From positions 3,208,001 through 3,272,000 of the forward strand of contig NZ_CP072913.1 of assembly GCF_017968885.1 (NCBI RefSeq): 64,000 nucleotides of DNA, read 5' to 3'. Made by a program: the position numbers and the translations under genes. Position 1 is the first letter of the stretch, and the number at the start of each line of letters is the position of its first letter. This document shows positions 8,416-17,434 of this stretch, in pieces. This DNA is from Pseudomonas sp. Tri1. Its GTDB lineage: Bacteria; Pseudomonadota; Gammaproteobacteria; Pseudomonadales; Pseudomonadaceae. The notes beneath the pieces are model-generated. The model was not told where the DNA came from. It worked only from the letters and a program-made list of their open reading frames with translations, and did not search any database.

Positions 8416-9903
8416 TCAGTATCGAATCATCACCGACTTCAGTTCGGTGTAGTCGTCGATGAACGCGCTGCCAAACTCCCGGCCTATCCCTGAAGATTTG
8501 CTGCCACCGAAGGGCACCGCCGGATCGAGCAGGGTATGCATGTTTACCCACACAGTGCCGGCTTCGATGGCGGGAACCATGCGCAGGGCCTTGCCCAGGT
8601 CGTTGGTCCACAGGCTGGCGCTCAGGCCATAGGGCGAGTCGTTCATCAGCTCCAGCAGTTCCTCTTCGCTGTCGTAGGGGAAGAACGTCGCAATTGGGCC
8701 GAAGGTCTCTTCGTTGAGCAGGGTGTCGTCGCGATGGTTGGCGAGGATGATGGTCGGCTCGACGTAGCAGCCAGGGCCGTCGATCAGTTTGCCGCCGTGG
8801 ACGATGGTGTTGTTTTGCGCCCGGGCCTTGTCGAAGAAGGCCCCGAGTTTCTGTTGATGCTGGCGGTTGGTGACCGGGCCGAACTCGGTGCGCTCGTCCA
8901 GGGGGGAGCCGATGTTGAGCTTGCTCAGGCGCTGGGCCAGTTTGTCCATGATCGGTTCAAGTTGTGAGCGATGGACAAAGAAGCGCTCAGCCGCCGCACA
9001 GATTTGCCCCGAGTGCAGGAAGCCGGCTTCGATGATGCCGTTGACTGCCACGTCGGGATCCACATCCGCCAGGAATCCCGCTGCGTTCTTGCCGCCAAGC
9101 TCCAGGGTCGCGCGGGTCAACCCAGCACCCATGGCGCCGCGGCCGACGGCGATGCCGGTGGTCACGGAACCGGTGAACGACACCTTGTTGGTGCCCGGAT
9201 GCTCGATCAAGCCTTGACCCACCTGGCCGCCACCGGTCACCACATTCAGGACGCCCGCCGGCAGGCCGGCCTCGATCGCCAGTTCGGCGATGCGCAGGAT
9301 GGTCAGCGGGGTGAACTCACTGGGTTTGATGATGATGCTGCAGCCGGTCACCAGTGCCGAGGCGAGTTTCCAGATGGCGATCATGGTGGAAAAATTCCAC
9401 GGCACGATGCCGACCACCACCCCGACCGGTTCACGCAGGGTGAATGCGGTGTAGCGTTCGCCAGCGAAGGAGGGCAGCGACGGGGTAATGGTCTGGCCGC
9501 CGATCTTGGTCGCCCAGCCGGCGTAGTAACGCAGGAAGTGGGCGGCCTGGTCGACTTCGAAGGCGCGGGAAATATGAATGATTTTCCCCGACTGGCAGGT
9601 TTCGAGCTGTGCCAGCTCTTCGCGATGCTGTTCCAACAGGTCCGCCAGCTTGAGCAGCACCTGGCCACGGACTGCCGGTGCCGCCTGGGACCACAGTTTG
9701 AAGCCGCGCCGGGAAGACGCCACGGCTGCATCGATATCGCCCCTGGATGCCACGCCGGCCTGGGCGATGACCTGGCCGGTGGCGGGATTGATGACGTCCA
9801 GCGTCTGGCCGCTCTGGCTTTCGAGGGAGTGGCCATCGATGAACAGGGCGTGGCGTCGACCGAGAAAGGCTTCGACTTGAGGCAGCAGGACAATATCGCT
9901 CAT
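8416..9903 (-). CDS. feaB: phenylacetaldehyde dehydrogenase (FeaB/PadA type)
   Basis: A 495-residue NAD-dependent aldehyde dehydrogenase with every key residue in place: VPWNFS (167-172) for the cofactor site, the general base Glu268 in LELGGKN, and the catalytic Cys302 in GQICAAAER. The [10 protein letters not shown] signature and overall sequence fit the phenylacetaldehyde dehydrogenase group, which converts phenylacetaldehyde from phenylethylamine or tyramine oxidation into phenylacetate. It is a soluble cytoplasmic enzyme. The ATG at 9903 ([13 protein letters not shown]) is chosen over a much longer open frame because it starts at the normal N-terminus for the family. The block also contains a porin, an APC permease and a FeaR-like regulator, which supports an aromatic-amine pathway. 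No amine oxidase or dehydrogenase gene is in the window, so the first step must lie elsewhere. Confidence 0.85.
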   Translation of the reverse strand: MSDIVLLPQVEAFLGRRHALFIDGHSLESQSGQTLDVINPATGQVIAQAGVASRGDIDAAVASSRRGFKLWSQAAPAVRGQVLLKLADLLEQHREELAQLETCQSGKIIHISRAFEVDQAAHFLRYYAGWATKIGGQTITPSLPSFAGERYTAFTLREPVGVVVGIVPWNFSTMIAIWKLASALVTGCSIIIKPSEFTPLTILRIAELAIEAGLPAGVLNVVTGGGQVGQGLIEHPGTNKVSFTGSVTTGIAVGRGAMGAGLTRATLELGGKNAAGFLADVDPDVAVNGIIEAGFLHSGQICAAAERFFVHRSQLEPIMDKLAQRLSKLNIGSPLDERTEFGPVTNRQHQQKLGAFFDKARAQNNTIVHGGKLIDGPGCYVEPTIILANHRDDTLLNEETFGPIATFFPYDSEEELLELMNDSPYGLSASLWTNDLGKALRMVPAIEAGTVWVNMHTLLDPAVPFGGSKSSGIGREFGSAFIDDYTELKSVMIRY

Positions 9904-9994
9904 GAGGGTTTCCTGATCGCGAACAAGGGAAAGCCCGAGGTTAATCCCGGGTGGGCTGGGGCGCTTGACTGTGCCTGCCCCACGGTATGTCTGT

Positions 9995-10022
9995 GGCTGC
10001 CAATTGCCTTCGACTGGCAGCC
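9995..10022. promoter_or_regulatory. inverted TGGCAGCC repeat, candidate FeaR-type site
   Basis: GGCTGCCA (9995-10002) and TGGCAGCC (10015-10022) are perfect complements 12 bp apart, in the 210-bp region between feaB and the divergent PAS-MCP gene. A second TGGCAG dyad lies at 12524-12576 in the other divergent promoter of this block. E. coli FeaR is reported to use TGNCA-type half-sites, which makes these candidates for the AraC/FeaR-like regulator at 14931. Confidence 0.45.
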
Positions 10023-10113
10023 TCGGGCAAAGGCCATTGCAGCCAGGTACAAGCCAGCACGCCGGGTTTGCGTTCAGATCAGGGTTTCGATTCGATGGGC
10101 AAAGAGGCAGGTG

Positions 10114-11085
10114 ATGTTTCTCCAGACCAACAAACAGAAACGGGCATTGATCGAACAAGTGCAGCGAACCCTGGCCGGCGCAACGGATGACGCACCGATG
10201 CTGGAGGCGTATGCACCACTGCGGGGTTGTCTGGAGCAGCATGCCCGGCAGATGGTCAATGCTGCCGAGCAGCTTCGCCAGGCCGAAGAACGGCTGGCTG
10301 AACAAACCCTTCGGGGGCAGCAAAGTGAGCACGCGCTGGAAGCCGTTCGCCAACAACTGGAACAGGCCCGGGAGCGCGAACAGTTACTGCAAGCCCGCCT
10401 GGATGAGCACAGCCAGCAGTTACAGCAGCAGCGCCAGGAGGCGCAGATCTGGGAGCTGTTGCAATCGACGCTGACCGAAGGCTGCTGGGACATCACGGTG
10501 GTCAACGGCGATCTTCAGCACCCGGCCAGCGGCATGCGCTTTTCCAGTCAGTTTCGCTCGTTGCTGGGCTACGGGGCAGACGAATTGCCTGACGGCTGGG
10601 ATGCACAAGTCGGCATTACCCACCCGGATGACCTGCCGAAGATCATGGCGATCTTCGATCGGGAAATCCTCGGGTCCCAAGGCAGCGGCGAATACGTGTT
10701 CGAATACCGGATGCGCCACAAGACGCGGGATTACATCTGGTGCCGCGAACGTGGTCGTGCGGTCCGCGATGCCCAGGGATGCCTGGCTCGGGTTATCGGC
10801 GCGGTACGCGATATCAGCGATGAACGCTCGGCCCAGTCCACCCATCAGCGCATGCTGGAGCAGAACCAGGTGACCTACGCCCAGATTGCCACGGTGGTGG
10901 GAGTGATCAAGGGCATCGCCGACCAGACCAATCTGCTTGCATTGAATGCGGCGATCGAGGCCGCCAGGGCCGGTGAGGTCGGGCGCGGTTTCTCCGTGGT
11001 CGCCGACGAGGTGCGCAAGCTGGCGGAAAGCACCCGCCAGGCAACGCATCAGATCCAGACCATGTTGCACCAGCACAAACAATAA
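10114..11085 (+). CDS. soluble PAS-domain sensor with short MCP signalling tip
   Basis: A 323-residue cytoplasmic protein without a signal peptide or membrane helix. Residues about 45-120 are rich in Gln, Glu, Arg and Leu and form a probable coiled coil. A PAS/PAC domain follows (about 120-240; [10 protein letters not shown] and the PAC motif [14 protein letters not shown]). The C-terminal 75 residues are the hairpin tip of a methyl-accepting chemotaxis protein ([20 protein letters not shown]...[12 protein letters not shown]). The MCP part is just the tip that contacts CheA/CheW, with almost none of the methylation helices, so adaptation by CheR/CheB may be absent. It may sense redox or a ligand of aromatic-amine metabolism, since it is divergent from feaB. 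The start ATG 10114 follows agaggcaggtg. A longer open frame upstream is rejected because it is antisense to feaB. Confidence 0.8.
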   Translation: MFLQTNKQKRALIEQVQRTLAGATDDAPMLEAYAPLRGCLEQHARQMVNAAEQLRQAEERLAEQTLRGQQSEHALEAVRQQLEQAREREQLLQARLDEHSQQLQQQRQEAQIWELLQSTLTEGCWDITVVNGDLQHPASGMRFSSQFRSLLGYGADELPDGWDAQVGITHPDDLPKIMAIFDREILGSQGSGEYVFEYRMRHKTRDYIWCRERGRAVRDAQGCLARVIGAVRDISDERSAQSTHQRMLEQNQVTYAQIATVVGVIKGIADQTNLLALNAAIEAARAGEVGRGFSVVADEVRKLAESTRQATHQIQTMLHQHKQ

Positions 11086-11087
11086 AT

Positions 11088-11118
11088 CGGGAGAGAGCTG
11101 CCGCGGGGGCAGCTCCCG
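11088..11118. terminator. bidirectional hairpin between convergent genes
   Basis: CGGG plus AGCTGCC (11088-11102) pairs with GGCAGCT plus CCCG (11108-11118), leaving a small bulge. It lies exactly between the stop of the PAS-MCP gene and the stop of the convergent porin gene. No T-run follows. Confidence 0.5.
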
Positions 11119-11124
11119 ACACCG

Positions 11125-12453
11125 TTAGAATGGAACCGCCACCACCAATTGGCTGTAGACGTTGGTGCCATTGCCGCCCACCTGATTGCCGCCGTTGTCC
11201 GCATCCTTCTCAGGCTTGTACAAGCCCACCAGCGGCGTGACGATCAGGTGCTCGTTCAGCGCCCATTCCACATACAGGTCCATTTCACGCCCATCGAGGT
11301 TCAACGCCTCGCGGGTGTGCAGGGTCTTGTAGTCGAAGAACAACGCGCCAATGGTCACCGTTTCCGCCGGCTTGAGCTTGAGCCCCACGTGCTGGATCGC
11401 GGTGTTGCTGTTGAATGGCCCGGAGTAGTTGCCGGCCACCTCGCCCTGGAACCACGTACCGTAGCCACGGTTCTGGCCGTTGAACATCGAGTCCCAGTTT
11501 TTTGAGTAGCGGCTGTAGCGATAGGTCAGGTCGGGCGTCCAGGGCAGGTCGGCGAAGGTGTAGCCTGCTTCGGTGTACCAGGCTTTTTCCGGGCCGGCGT
11601 CCTTGTCTTGCCAGGCGTATTCGAAGGCGAAGTGGGCGTTTTCGATGCCGGCATTCCCGGCACCGCGCAGGCTGTAGATATTCATGCCCTCGCGCTGTTT
11701 CTGGAAGTCGCTGGCGTAGTGGTCGTCGACATCGATGCCATGGATGTAAGTCAGCCCCAGGGTGCCAGCCGCGGCGCTGTATTCCAGCGTGCCGGCGGCC
11801 ATTTCGGTATTGGCCTGGGCGCGGTTGTCGGATTTGATCCACATCAGGCTGCCATGCACGCCTTCCTTGCCACCAAGACGCAACACGGCGGTCTTGTCGA
11901 AGGCATGACGGGCCGCCAGGTAATAGGCACCACCGCGGTTGAGCTCGCCATCGGCGACACCTTTACCCAGGTTCAAGCCGTCGTCGTTGATGATGAAGCC
12001 ATCGCCGAGGGTGATCACCTGGCGACCATAGGACACGTCGACGCCGTCCTTGCCCAGCATCGGGAACAAGTCCCCCGAACGCCAGCCGGCAAAGGCTTCA
12101 TCGAATTTTGTGGTGCGTTCGGAACCATCGCTCAAGCCCCCTGCATCGCCATCACCCCAGGTGCCGGAGCTGACCAGGTTGGCCGTCCCGTAGACGCTGC
12201 CCAGGCCGTTGAGTGTCTGGTCGATACTCAAGCCATACTTGATAAAACCTTCGCGCCAACTCGAACCGCCGGTGGTGCCGTCATAGTTCTTGCGACTGTT
12301 GAACATCCCGTAGACCGCGAGGAAGTTGCCGGTAACGGTGGTGTCTTCGTCGGCATAAAGCTCATAGGCCTGGGCCGACGAATCGGCGACCAGCAAGGCG
12401 ATGCCCAGGCCGATAGCATTACGCAGCAAAGCGTTATTACGTGTGTGCTCCAT
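11125..12453 (-). CDS. outer membrane porin of the aromatic-amine block
   Basis: The product is 442 residues from the ATG at 12453 (MEHTRNNALLRN), which has a purine-rich ribosome binding site (agggg) 8 bases upstream. A start 13 codons earlier is less likely. A signal peptide ends near SSAQA (about residue 28). The mature part alternates polar and hydrophobic residues throughout with many aromatic strand ends (YRYSRYSKNW, GTWFQGEVAG) and finishes in VAVPF, a typical terminal barrel strand ending in Phe. It is therefore a beta-barrel porin. I do not place it in a named family with certainty; it is not clearly OprD or OprB. Its position between the sensor and the amine permease suggests uptake of the pathway substrate across the outer membrane. 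It is divergent from the permease at 12743. Confidence 0.72.
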   Translation of the reverse strand: MEHTRNNALLRNAIGLGIALLVADSSAQAYELYADEDTTVTGNFLAVYGMFNSRKNYDGTTGGSSWREGFIKYGLSIDQTLNGLGSVYGTANLVSSGTWGDGDAGGLSDGSERTTKFDEAFAGWRSGDLFPMLGKDGVDVSYGRQVITLGDGFIINDDGLNLGKGVADGELNRGGAYYLAARHAFDKTAVLRLGGKEGVHGSLMWIKSDNRAQANTEMAAGTLEYSAAAGTLGLTYIHGIDVDDHYASDFQKQREGMNIYSLRGAGNAGIENAHFAFEYAWQDKDAGPEKAWYTEAGYTFADLPWTPDLTYRYSRYSKNWDSMFNGQNRGYGTWFQGEVAGNYSGPFNSNTAIQHVGLKLKPAETVTIGALFFDYKTLHTREALNLDGREMDLYVEWALNEHLIVTPLVGLYKPEKDADNGGNQVGGNGTNVYSQLVVAVPF

Positions 12454-12517
12454 GGTGGTTTCCCCTGTGTGATAGGACAGCAGAGCGCGCATTAGGGGAG
12501 CTTGGGTGCAGGAAGTC

Positions 12518-12576
12518 TTTCATCTGCCTGCCACGCAATTGATCCAGCCCGCCAGGGGGAGAATGCTGGCAGGCAG
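12518..12576. promoter_or_regulatory. inverted TGGCAGGCAG repeat, candidate FeaR-type site
   Basis: CTGCCTGCCA (12524-12533) and TGGCAGGCAG (12567-12576) are perfect 10-bp complements separated by 33 bp, in the divergent promoter between the porin and the APC permease. Read on the minus strand the left arm gives TGGCA-N8-AAA (12533 down to 12518), the spacing described for E. coli FeaR sites. The right arm gives TGGCA with the AAA one base further away. Confidence 0.5.
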
Positions 12577-12742
12577 CAACAAAACCGGCGGCAGACATGG
12601 GCAAGACGCCCGGGGCGAGGCGGCGCAGAGTAATGCTGCACGCAACGCCGTTTCGATCAGGGACTGGCTGGGGAAGGCTGAGTGCCGGCTCCTGGACGGC
12701 TGTAGCATCCATACTAAAAATCCGCTTTCGAGGATCAGCACG

Positions 12743-14242
12743 ATGTCTATCAACGACAGGCTCACCGAGCACTTGAACCGGGGTACGGTGGGGTTCCCCA
12801 CCGCGTTGGCCAGTACCATTGGCCTGATCATGGCAAGCCCGGTGATCCTCACCGCGACCATGGGCTTTGGCATCGGCGGCAGTGCTTTTGCCGTGGCGAT
12901 GCTGATCGCCTTGGTGATGATGATGGCCCAGGCAACCACGTTCGCCGAGGCTGCCTCGATCCTGCCTACCACCGGTTCGGTTTATGACTACATCAACTGC
13001 GGCATGGGGCGCTTCTTTGCGATCACCGGAACGCTGTCGGCCTATTTGATTGTCCACGTGTTCGCCGGTACCGCCGAGACCATCCTGGCCGGAGTCATGG
13101 CCCTGGTGAATTTCGAGCACCTCAACACCCTGGCCGAATCGGCGGGCGGTTCCTGGTTGTTGGGCGTTGGTTTCGTGGTGATCTTTGGCGTGCTCAATGC
13201 GTTCGGCGTAAGCGCCTTTGGCCGGGCTGAAATCATCCTCACGTTTGGCATGTGGACGACCCTGATGGTGTTCGGCGTTTTGGGGTTGATCGCGGCACCG
13301 GCGGTGGAGCTGCAGGGCTGGTTCGGTGAGTCCATAGTGGGCACCGATCTGGTTACCGTGCTGTCGTTGGTGGGCATGGCGATGTTCATGTTCGTCGGCT
13401 GTGAATTCGTCACGCCCCTGGCGCCGGACCTGCGCCGCTCGGCCAGGACCATGCCCCGGGCCATGATGCTGGGCTTGTTCAGCGTTGCCACCTGCATGTT
13501 CATCTACGGCGCAGCGATGAAGCGCCAGGTGGAAAACGTGCTGTTGGACGCCACCAGCGGCGTGCATTTGCTGGACACGCCCATGGCGATTCCGCGCTTC
13601 GCCGAGCAGGTCATGGGCAACATAGGCCCGATGTGGCTGGGGATCGGCTTTCTGTTCGCCGGGGCGGCGACTATCAATACGCTGATGGCCGGTGTACCGC
13701 GGATTCTCTATGGCATGGCGGTGGACGGCGCGTTACCCAAGGTTTTCACCTACCTGCATCCACGATTGAAGACCCCGTTGCTGTGCATCCTGGTGGCGAT
13801 GCTGATTCCTTGCCTGCACGCACTGTGGCTCGGCGGCAATACCGACAACATCATGCACCTGGTGCTGGCCGCCGTGTGCGCCTGGAGTTTTGCCTACCTG
13901 CTGGTGACCGTGTCGGTGGTGAGCCTGCGGATTCGCCGTCCGGACTTGCCACGAGCCTATCGCTCGCCGTTTTTCCCACTGCCGCAGATCCTGTCCAGCG
14001 TCGGCATTGTCATCGGCATGTGGTTCATCACTCCGCCGGGCATGAACCCGGCGGACATTTACATTCCCTTCGCAGTAATGCTTGGTGGCACCGCCGCGTA
14101 TGCCTTGTTCTGGACCCTGGCGGTGCAGAAGGTCAACCCATTCATGCCGGCGTCGGTGGAAGACGTGCTGGCCAAGGAGTTTTCCCATGAGCCGGGGCAA
14201 CCTGTCAGCGAATTTATCGAACCTGCGACAAAAGCTGTCTGA
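12743..14242 (+). CDS. APC-superfamily amino acid/amine permease
   Basis: A 499-residue inner-membrane protein with about twelve hydrophobic segments, the size and pattern of the amino acid-polyamine-organocation family. The start of TM1 carries the family's glycine-rich unwound region (LASTIGLIMASPVILT), and later helices include VGMAMFMFVGCEFVTPLAP, where TM6 usually binds the substrate amine. The start at 12743 (MSINDRLTEHLN) is preceded by gagga; an earlier in-frame ATG at 12506 would add 79 residues with no membrane character. Given feaB, the porin and a FeaR-like regulator nearby, the likely substrate is an aromatic amine or amino acid such as phenylethylamine or tyramine; this is inference. 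Its 3' end overlaps the next gene by 56 bp, which implies translational coupling. Confidence 0.85.
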   Translation: MSINDRLTEHLNRGTVGFPTALASTIGLIMASPVILTATMGFGIGGSAFAVAMLIALVMMMAQATTFAEAASILPTTGSVYDYINCGMGRFFAITGTLSAYLIVHVFAGTAETILAGVMALVNFEHLNTLAESAGGSWLLGVGFVVIFGVLNAFGVSAFGRAEIILTFGMWTTLMVFGVLGLIAAPAVELQGWFGESIVGTDLVTVLSLVGMAMFMFVGCEFVTPLAPDLRRSARTMPRAMMLGLFSVATCMFIYGAAMKRQVENVLLDATSGVHLLDTPMAIPRFAEQVMGNIGPMWLGIGFLFAGAATINTLMAGVPRILYGMAVDGALPKVFTYLHPRLKTPLLCILVAMLIPCLHALWLGGNTDNIMHLVLAAVCAWSFAYLLVTVSVVSLRIRRPDLPRAYRSPFFPLPQILSSVGIVIGMWFITPPGMNPADIYIPFAVMLGGTAAYALFWTLAVQKVNPFMPASVEDVLAKEFSHEPGQPVSEFIEPATKAV

Positions 14243-14807
14243 ACTGTTCAGTGTCCAGCGTGCCCCGAGCGGTTATCGGCCCGGGGTGACCCTGGAGTTG
14301 CTGCGGCGCAACCTCGGGCTGGCGCGCTTCGAGGTGTCGGGCCCGGCGGCAGCGACCGTGGTTACCGACGATGGCAACCTGCAACTGGAAGTCGTCGAGC
14401 GCACCGAGTCGCAACTGTTGATGCACCTGGTGATGACAGAGTTCGTACTGCGCGTGCCCGCGTCGAGAGAGGGCACGGCACACTTGGAGTTGCACCACAG
14501 CGGAGCGGTTCGCCGTCGCGGCATCGCTTGTCGGCAGCGCGGCGGTGACGGTGAGCTGGCGGGCCGATTGAGGACGGCGATAGAGCACGATTCGGTGCTG
14601 TATCAAGCCCTCATGCCGCTGGACTTCAAACGCCTGCGCATTGATCTGCAAGGGCGCCAGTGGTGTGTACGGTTGGAGCATATGGGCGGCAGTGAAGTGG
14701 TGAATCGCATGCCGGCCTTTCGTCGTTATATTCCTCTGAGCCGCGAGCAGCGCACAGCTTTGCTGGCGGCCTTGAGCGGTTTGCAGCGGGTGTTGGGAAC
14801 CCTCTGA
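14187..14807 (+). CDS. small conserved protein overlapping the permease (DUF3156-like)
   Basis: A 206-residue soluble protein with no signal peptide, starting at ATG 14187 inside the last 56 bases of the APC permease gene. It has a clear ribosome binding site (aaggag, 8 bases away) embedded in the permease coding sequence. It is rich in Arg and Leu and has a mixed alpha/beta look. I associate it tentatively with DUF3156, a family of about 190-200 residues that I recall next to APC permeases in Pseudomonas; no biochemical function is known to me. The overlap suggests that it is made together with the permease and may assist or regulate it. The upstream 35 codons of the open frame are out-of-frame permease sequence and are not used. 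Confidence 0.65.
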   Translation: MSRGNLSANLSNLRQKLSELFSVQRAPSGYRPGVTLELLRRNLGLARFEVSGPAAATVVTDDGNLQLEVVERTESQLLMHLVMTEFVLRVPASREGTAHLELHHSGAVRRRGIACRQRGGDGELAGRLRTAIEHDSVLYQALMPLDFKRLRIDLQGRQWCVRLEHMGGSEVVNRMPAFRRYIPLSREQRTALLAALSGLQRVLGTL

Positions 14808-14930
14808 TCGGTTGGCTCCGCTCTGGCATCAATCCTGCTACTGCACGGGTGAACAGGTACTTGTTGCGCGCATATAGATAACATGTTAACTATTGCCGGA
14901 CAAAAACAATAAGCCACTGCGGAGAACGCC

Positions 14931-15881
14931 ATGAGCATGCAACAGGTTGGGCAGGACGGGCTGGAGACCTGGAATCGGGATCTGCGCGCGACCTGCGGTC
15001 ACTTCGATACGGAACTGGCCTTTAATCGCGCGCTGTTTATCGGCCAGGTGTCCAATTTCTCCCGCGGCGGCCTTGCCCTCGCCAACCTGCGTACCAACGC
15101 AGGTTCCATCAAGCGACACTCGCCCAATCCGGATCACGACGATGACCGCGATTGTTTCCTGGTCAGCCAGCGCAGTGGCTTCTCCCGGATCACCCAGAAC
15201 GACCTGAGCATTCAACTGGCGCCCGGTGAGCTGCTGTTGATGGATTCGGTGGGCGCTCTTGAAATCAGTCCGTTCGGGTTGATCGAACACGTCGTGCTGT
15301 CCCTGTCTCGCCAGGATGTGTCCAGGCAACTGGGTGGGGAAACCAGAACCTTCGGCAAGGTATCCTCAAGCAAGGCCTGCGGGCGGATGCTGCATGTGTT
15401 GATGGATCAGTTGTGCAAGGACACCCCGGACGGCGAAGGCGCCGCAGGAGAGGGCGAGGCGTTGCAGAGTGCCTTCGTTTCGCTGTTGGGTTCGGCCCTG
15501 GAACGGGGCTCGGACGCGCGCGACGATGGTTCGGTATTGCAAGGCAACCAGTTGCGTAGCTACGTGCAGAAGATTATCGACGAGTCCCTGACCCAACCGG
15601 GCTTGAGCCCGGTGGGCCTGGCCAATCGGGTGAACATTTCGGTGCGGCACCTGTACCGTTTGTTCGAAGAGCAGGATGACAGCGTTTGCCGCTACATCCA
15701 GCGGGCCCGACTCAAGCGCAGCGCCGATGATTTGCGCAACCCGTTCCTGCGGGACGAGTCCATTACCTCGATCGCCTATAAGTGGGGTTTCACCGATTCG
15801 GCTCACTTCAGCCGCTCGTTCAAAAAGCAGTTCGAACTTTCACCCAAGGATTTTCGCTCCAGCCATCTGCAGCAGGCGTAG
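14931..15881 (+). CDS. feaR: AraC-family regulator, FeaR-like
   Basis: A 316-residue activator-type protein with an N-terminal cupin-like ligand domain (about 20-200; ELLLMDSVGALEI is typical of the AraC-binding-like fold) and a C-terminal AraC double helix-turn-helix (about 215-312). The second helix-turn-helix motif, SITSIAYKWGFTDSAHFSRSF, is nearly canonical. Length and domain order fit FeaR, the regulator of the phenylethylamine/tyramine genes in enterobacteria and pseudomonads. The presence of feaB, a permease and TGGCA-type dyads in the same block supports this. The ATG at 14931 follows cggag at a good distance. It lies 123 bp after the small protein at 14187 and faces the RND operon, from which it is separated by a terminator. 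The ligand is expected to be the aromatic aldehyde or amine; this is family knowledge, not visible here. Confidence 0.75.
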   Translation: MSMQQVGQDGLETWNRDLRATCGHFDTELAFNRALFIGQVSNFSRGGLALANLRTNAGSIKRHSPNPDHDDDRDCFLVSQRSGFSRITQNDLSIQLAPGELLLMDSVGALEISPFGLIEHVVLSLSRQDVSRQLGGETRTFGKVSSSKACGRMLHVLMDQLCKDTPDGEGAAGEGEALQSAFVSLLGSALERGSDARDDGSVLQGNQLRSYVQKIIDESLTQPGLSPVGLANRVNISVRHLYRLFEEQDDSVCRYIQRARLKRSADDLRNPFLRDESITSIAYKWGFTDSAHFSRSFKKQFELSPKDFRSSHLQQA

Positions 15882-15928
15882 GCGGCGGTGTGAGGATGGG
15901 CACCTTCATGCTCAGGGTGCCCGTAACC

Positions 15929-15962
15929 AAAAAAAGCCCCGCATCCTGACTGGAAGCGGGGC
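15929..15962 (-). terminator. Rho-independent terminator of the RND efflux operon
   Basis: GCCCCGC (15936-15942) pairs with GCGGGGC (15956-15962). On the minus strand the stem is followed by a run of seven Ts (complement of 15929-15935). It is 50 bp beyond the stop of the outer-membrane factor gene. Confidence 0.85.
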
Positions 15963-16012
15963 AAAGAATTGGTTGGTTGCGGCCAACCAAAGGAGCTCGG
16001 TTGAGCAGGGGA

Positions 16013-17434
16013 TCAGTTGCTGGCGACAGTTTCCGGTTTCCAGCCACCGCCCAAGGCCTTGTAGATCGCGACGATGCCACGGTACAGGTCTACTTCGGCC
16101 TGGGCCTGGGTGTCTTCGGCAGCCAGGCGTTCACGCTGGGCGTCGAGCAATACCAGGAAATCCACGGTGCCTTCGCGGTAGCGAATCTCGGCCAGGTCAG
16201 CGGCGGCGCGGCTTGATTCACTCTGACGAATCAGCGAGATCAGCCGTTGCTGGCGCTTGCCGTAGTCACTGAAAGCGTTTTCCGATTCCTCCAGGGCCAG
16301 CAGCACTTGCTGTTCGTAGGTCGCCAGGGCGCCATCAGCCTCGGCGTCGGCCCCGCGCAAGCGAGCCCGCACGCTACCCAGGTCGAAAGCCGCCCAGGTA
16401 ATGCTCGGACCCAGCGCCCAGGCGTTGGCCGCCGAGGAGCCGATCTGCGAGCCGCGCCCGGCAGTAAAACCCAGGAACCCGCTGAGGCTGACCCGTGGGA
16501 AGAGGTCGGCCTTGGCCACGCCGATGCGTGCCGTGGCGGCAGCGAGCTGGCGTTCGGCACTGAGAATGTCCGGGCGACGTTGCAGCAGCTCACCCGGGTC
16601 GCCAATGGGCAAAGCCTTGGCAATGGCCGGCAACTGTTTGGGGCTCAGGTCCACGCTCAGTTTGTCCGGGCGCTCACCCAGCAATGTGGCGATGCGATTG
16701 CGTTGACGCACCTGTTCGGCTTGCAGTTGCGGCACGCTGGCTTCTACCGAGGCCAAGCGTGCATCGGCGCGGACCACGTCAAGCTGATCGCCGACGCCGG
16801 CATCGCGCAGGCTTTCGGTGATCTTGCGCGAGTCCTGCTGGTTCTTCAGGTTCGCCAGGGCGATTTTTTCCCGCAGTTGGGCGCCGCGCAATTGACCGTA
16901 GGCGTCCACCAGTTCGGCGATCATCGTCACCTGCAACTGATAGAGGTCGGCTTCGACGGCCTGCTGATCGGCATCGGTGGCTTCCAGGTTACGCCGGATG
17001 CGCCCGAACAGGTCCAGCTCCCAGGCCATGTCCAGGCCCAGGTCGTAGCGCTCGCTGTTGACCCGGTCGGTGGTCTGTCCTGGAATCTGGCCTTTGCCCA
17101 GGTCGCTGCTGGCGCGGCTGGTGATGGTTGGCATGACGTCATTGCTGGCGTCATCGCGAATGGCTCGGGCCGCCCGCAGACGGGCGAAGGCCACGCGCAA
17201 CTCGCGGTTGCCTTCCAGGGAGCGGGTCACCAGCGCGTTGAGCGTCGGGTCGTCGAATTGCTGCCACCAGATACCTTCGAAACGGGCCCGGTCGAAATTC
17301 TTCTGCCCGGCGGCACCGTCGGTGGCGGTGGTGATATTCGCCGCCTCAGTTTGCGGTGCCTTGTAGTCCGGGCCCACGGCGCAGGCACTCAGTGCCAACA
17401 CCAGCAAGCTCGGCATGAACGCTTTCAAACTCAT
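16013..17434 (-). CDS. RND efflux outer membrane factor (NodT/OprM family lipoprotein)
   Basis: A 473-residue TolC-type trimeric channel protein. The start at 17434 (MSLKAFMPSLLVLALSACAVGPDY) gives a lipoprotein signal with lipobox LSAC (Cys18) and the CAVGPDYxxP opening typical of the NodT family. A longer open frame runs upstream inside the pump gene and is rejected. Two repeats of long helices (the alpha-barrel) alternate with short beta strands that make the outer membrane pore. It would connect with the adaptor and pump encoded just upstream. The start overlaps the stop of the pump gene by 4 bp, so the two are translationally coupled. It is the last gene of the three-gene operon 21879-16013 and is followed by a good terminator. 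Confidence 0.92.
   Translation of the reverse strand: MSLKAFMPSLLVLALSACAVGPDYKAPQTEAANITTATDGAAGQKNFDRARFEGIWWQQFDDPTLNALVTRSLEGNRELRVAFARLRAARAIRDDASNDVMPTITSRASSDLGKGQIPGQTTDRVNSERYDLGLDMAWELDLFGRIRRNLEATDADQQAVEADLYQLQVTMIAELVDAYGQLRGAQLREKIALANLKNQQDSRKITESLRDAGVGDQLDVVRADARLASVEASVPQLQAEQVRQRNRIATLLGERPDKLSVDLSPKQLPAIAKALPIGDPGELLQRRPDILSAERQLAAATARIGVAKADLFPRVSLSGFLGFTAGRGSQIGSSAANAWALGPSITWAAFDLGSVRARLRGADAEADGALATYEQQVLLALEESENAFSDYGKRQQRLISLIRQSESSRAAADLAEIRYREGTVDFLVLLDAQRERLAAEDTQAQAEVDLYRGIVAIYKALGGGWKPETVASN

Noticed and set aside
8971..10113. N-terminal extension of the PAS-MCP protein by 381 codons
   Set aside because: The stretch is antisense to feaB and lacks domain character; the ATG at 10114 has a good ribosome binding site.
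9904..10356. 151-codon N-terminal extension of the phenylacetaldehyde dehydrogenase
   Set aside because: It runs through the divergent promoter and antisense to the PAS-MCP gene; the normal N-terminus of the family starts at 9903.
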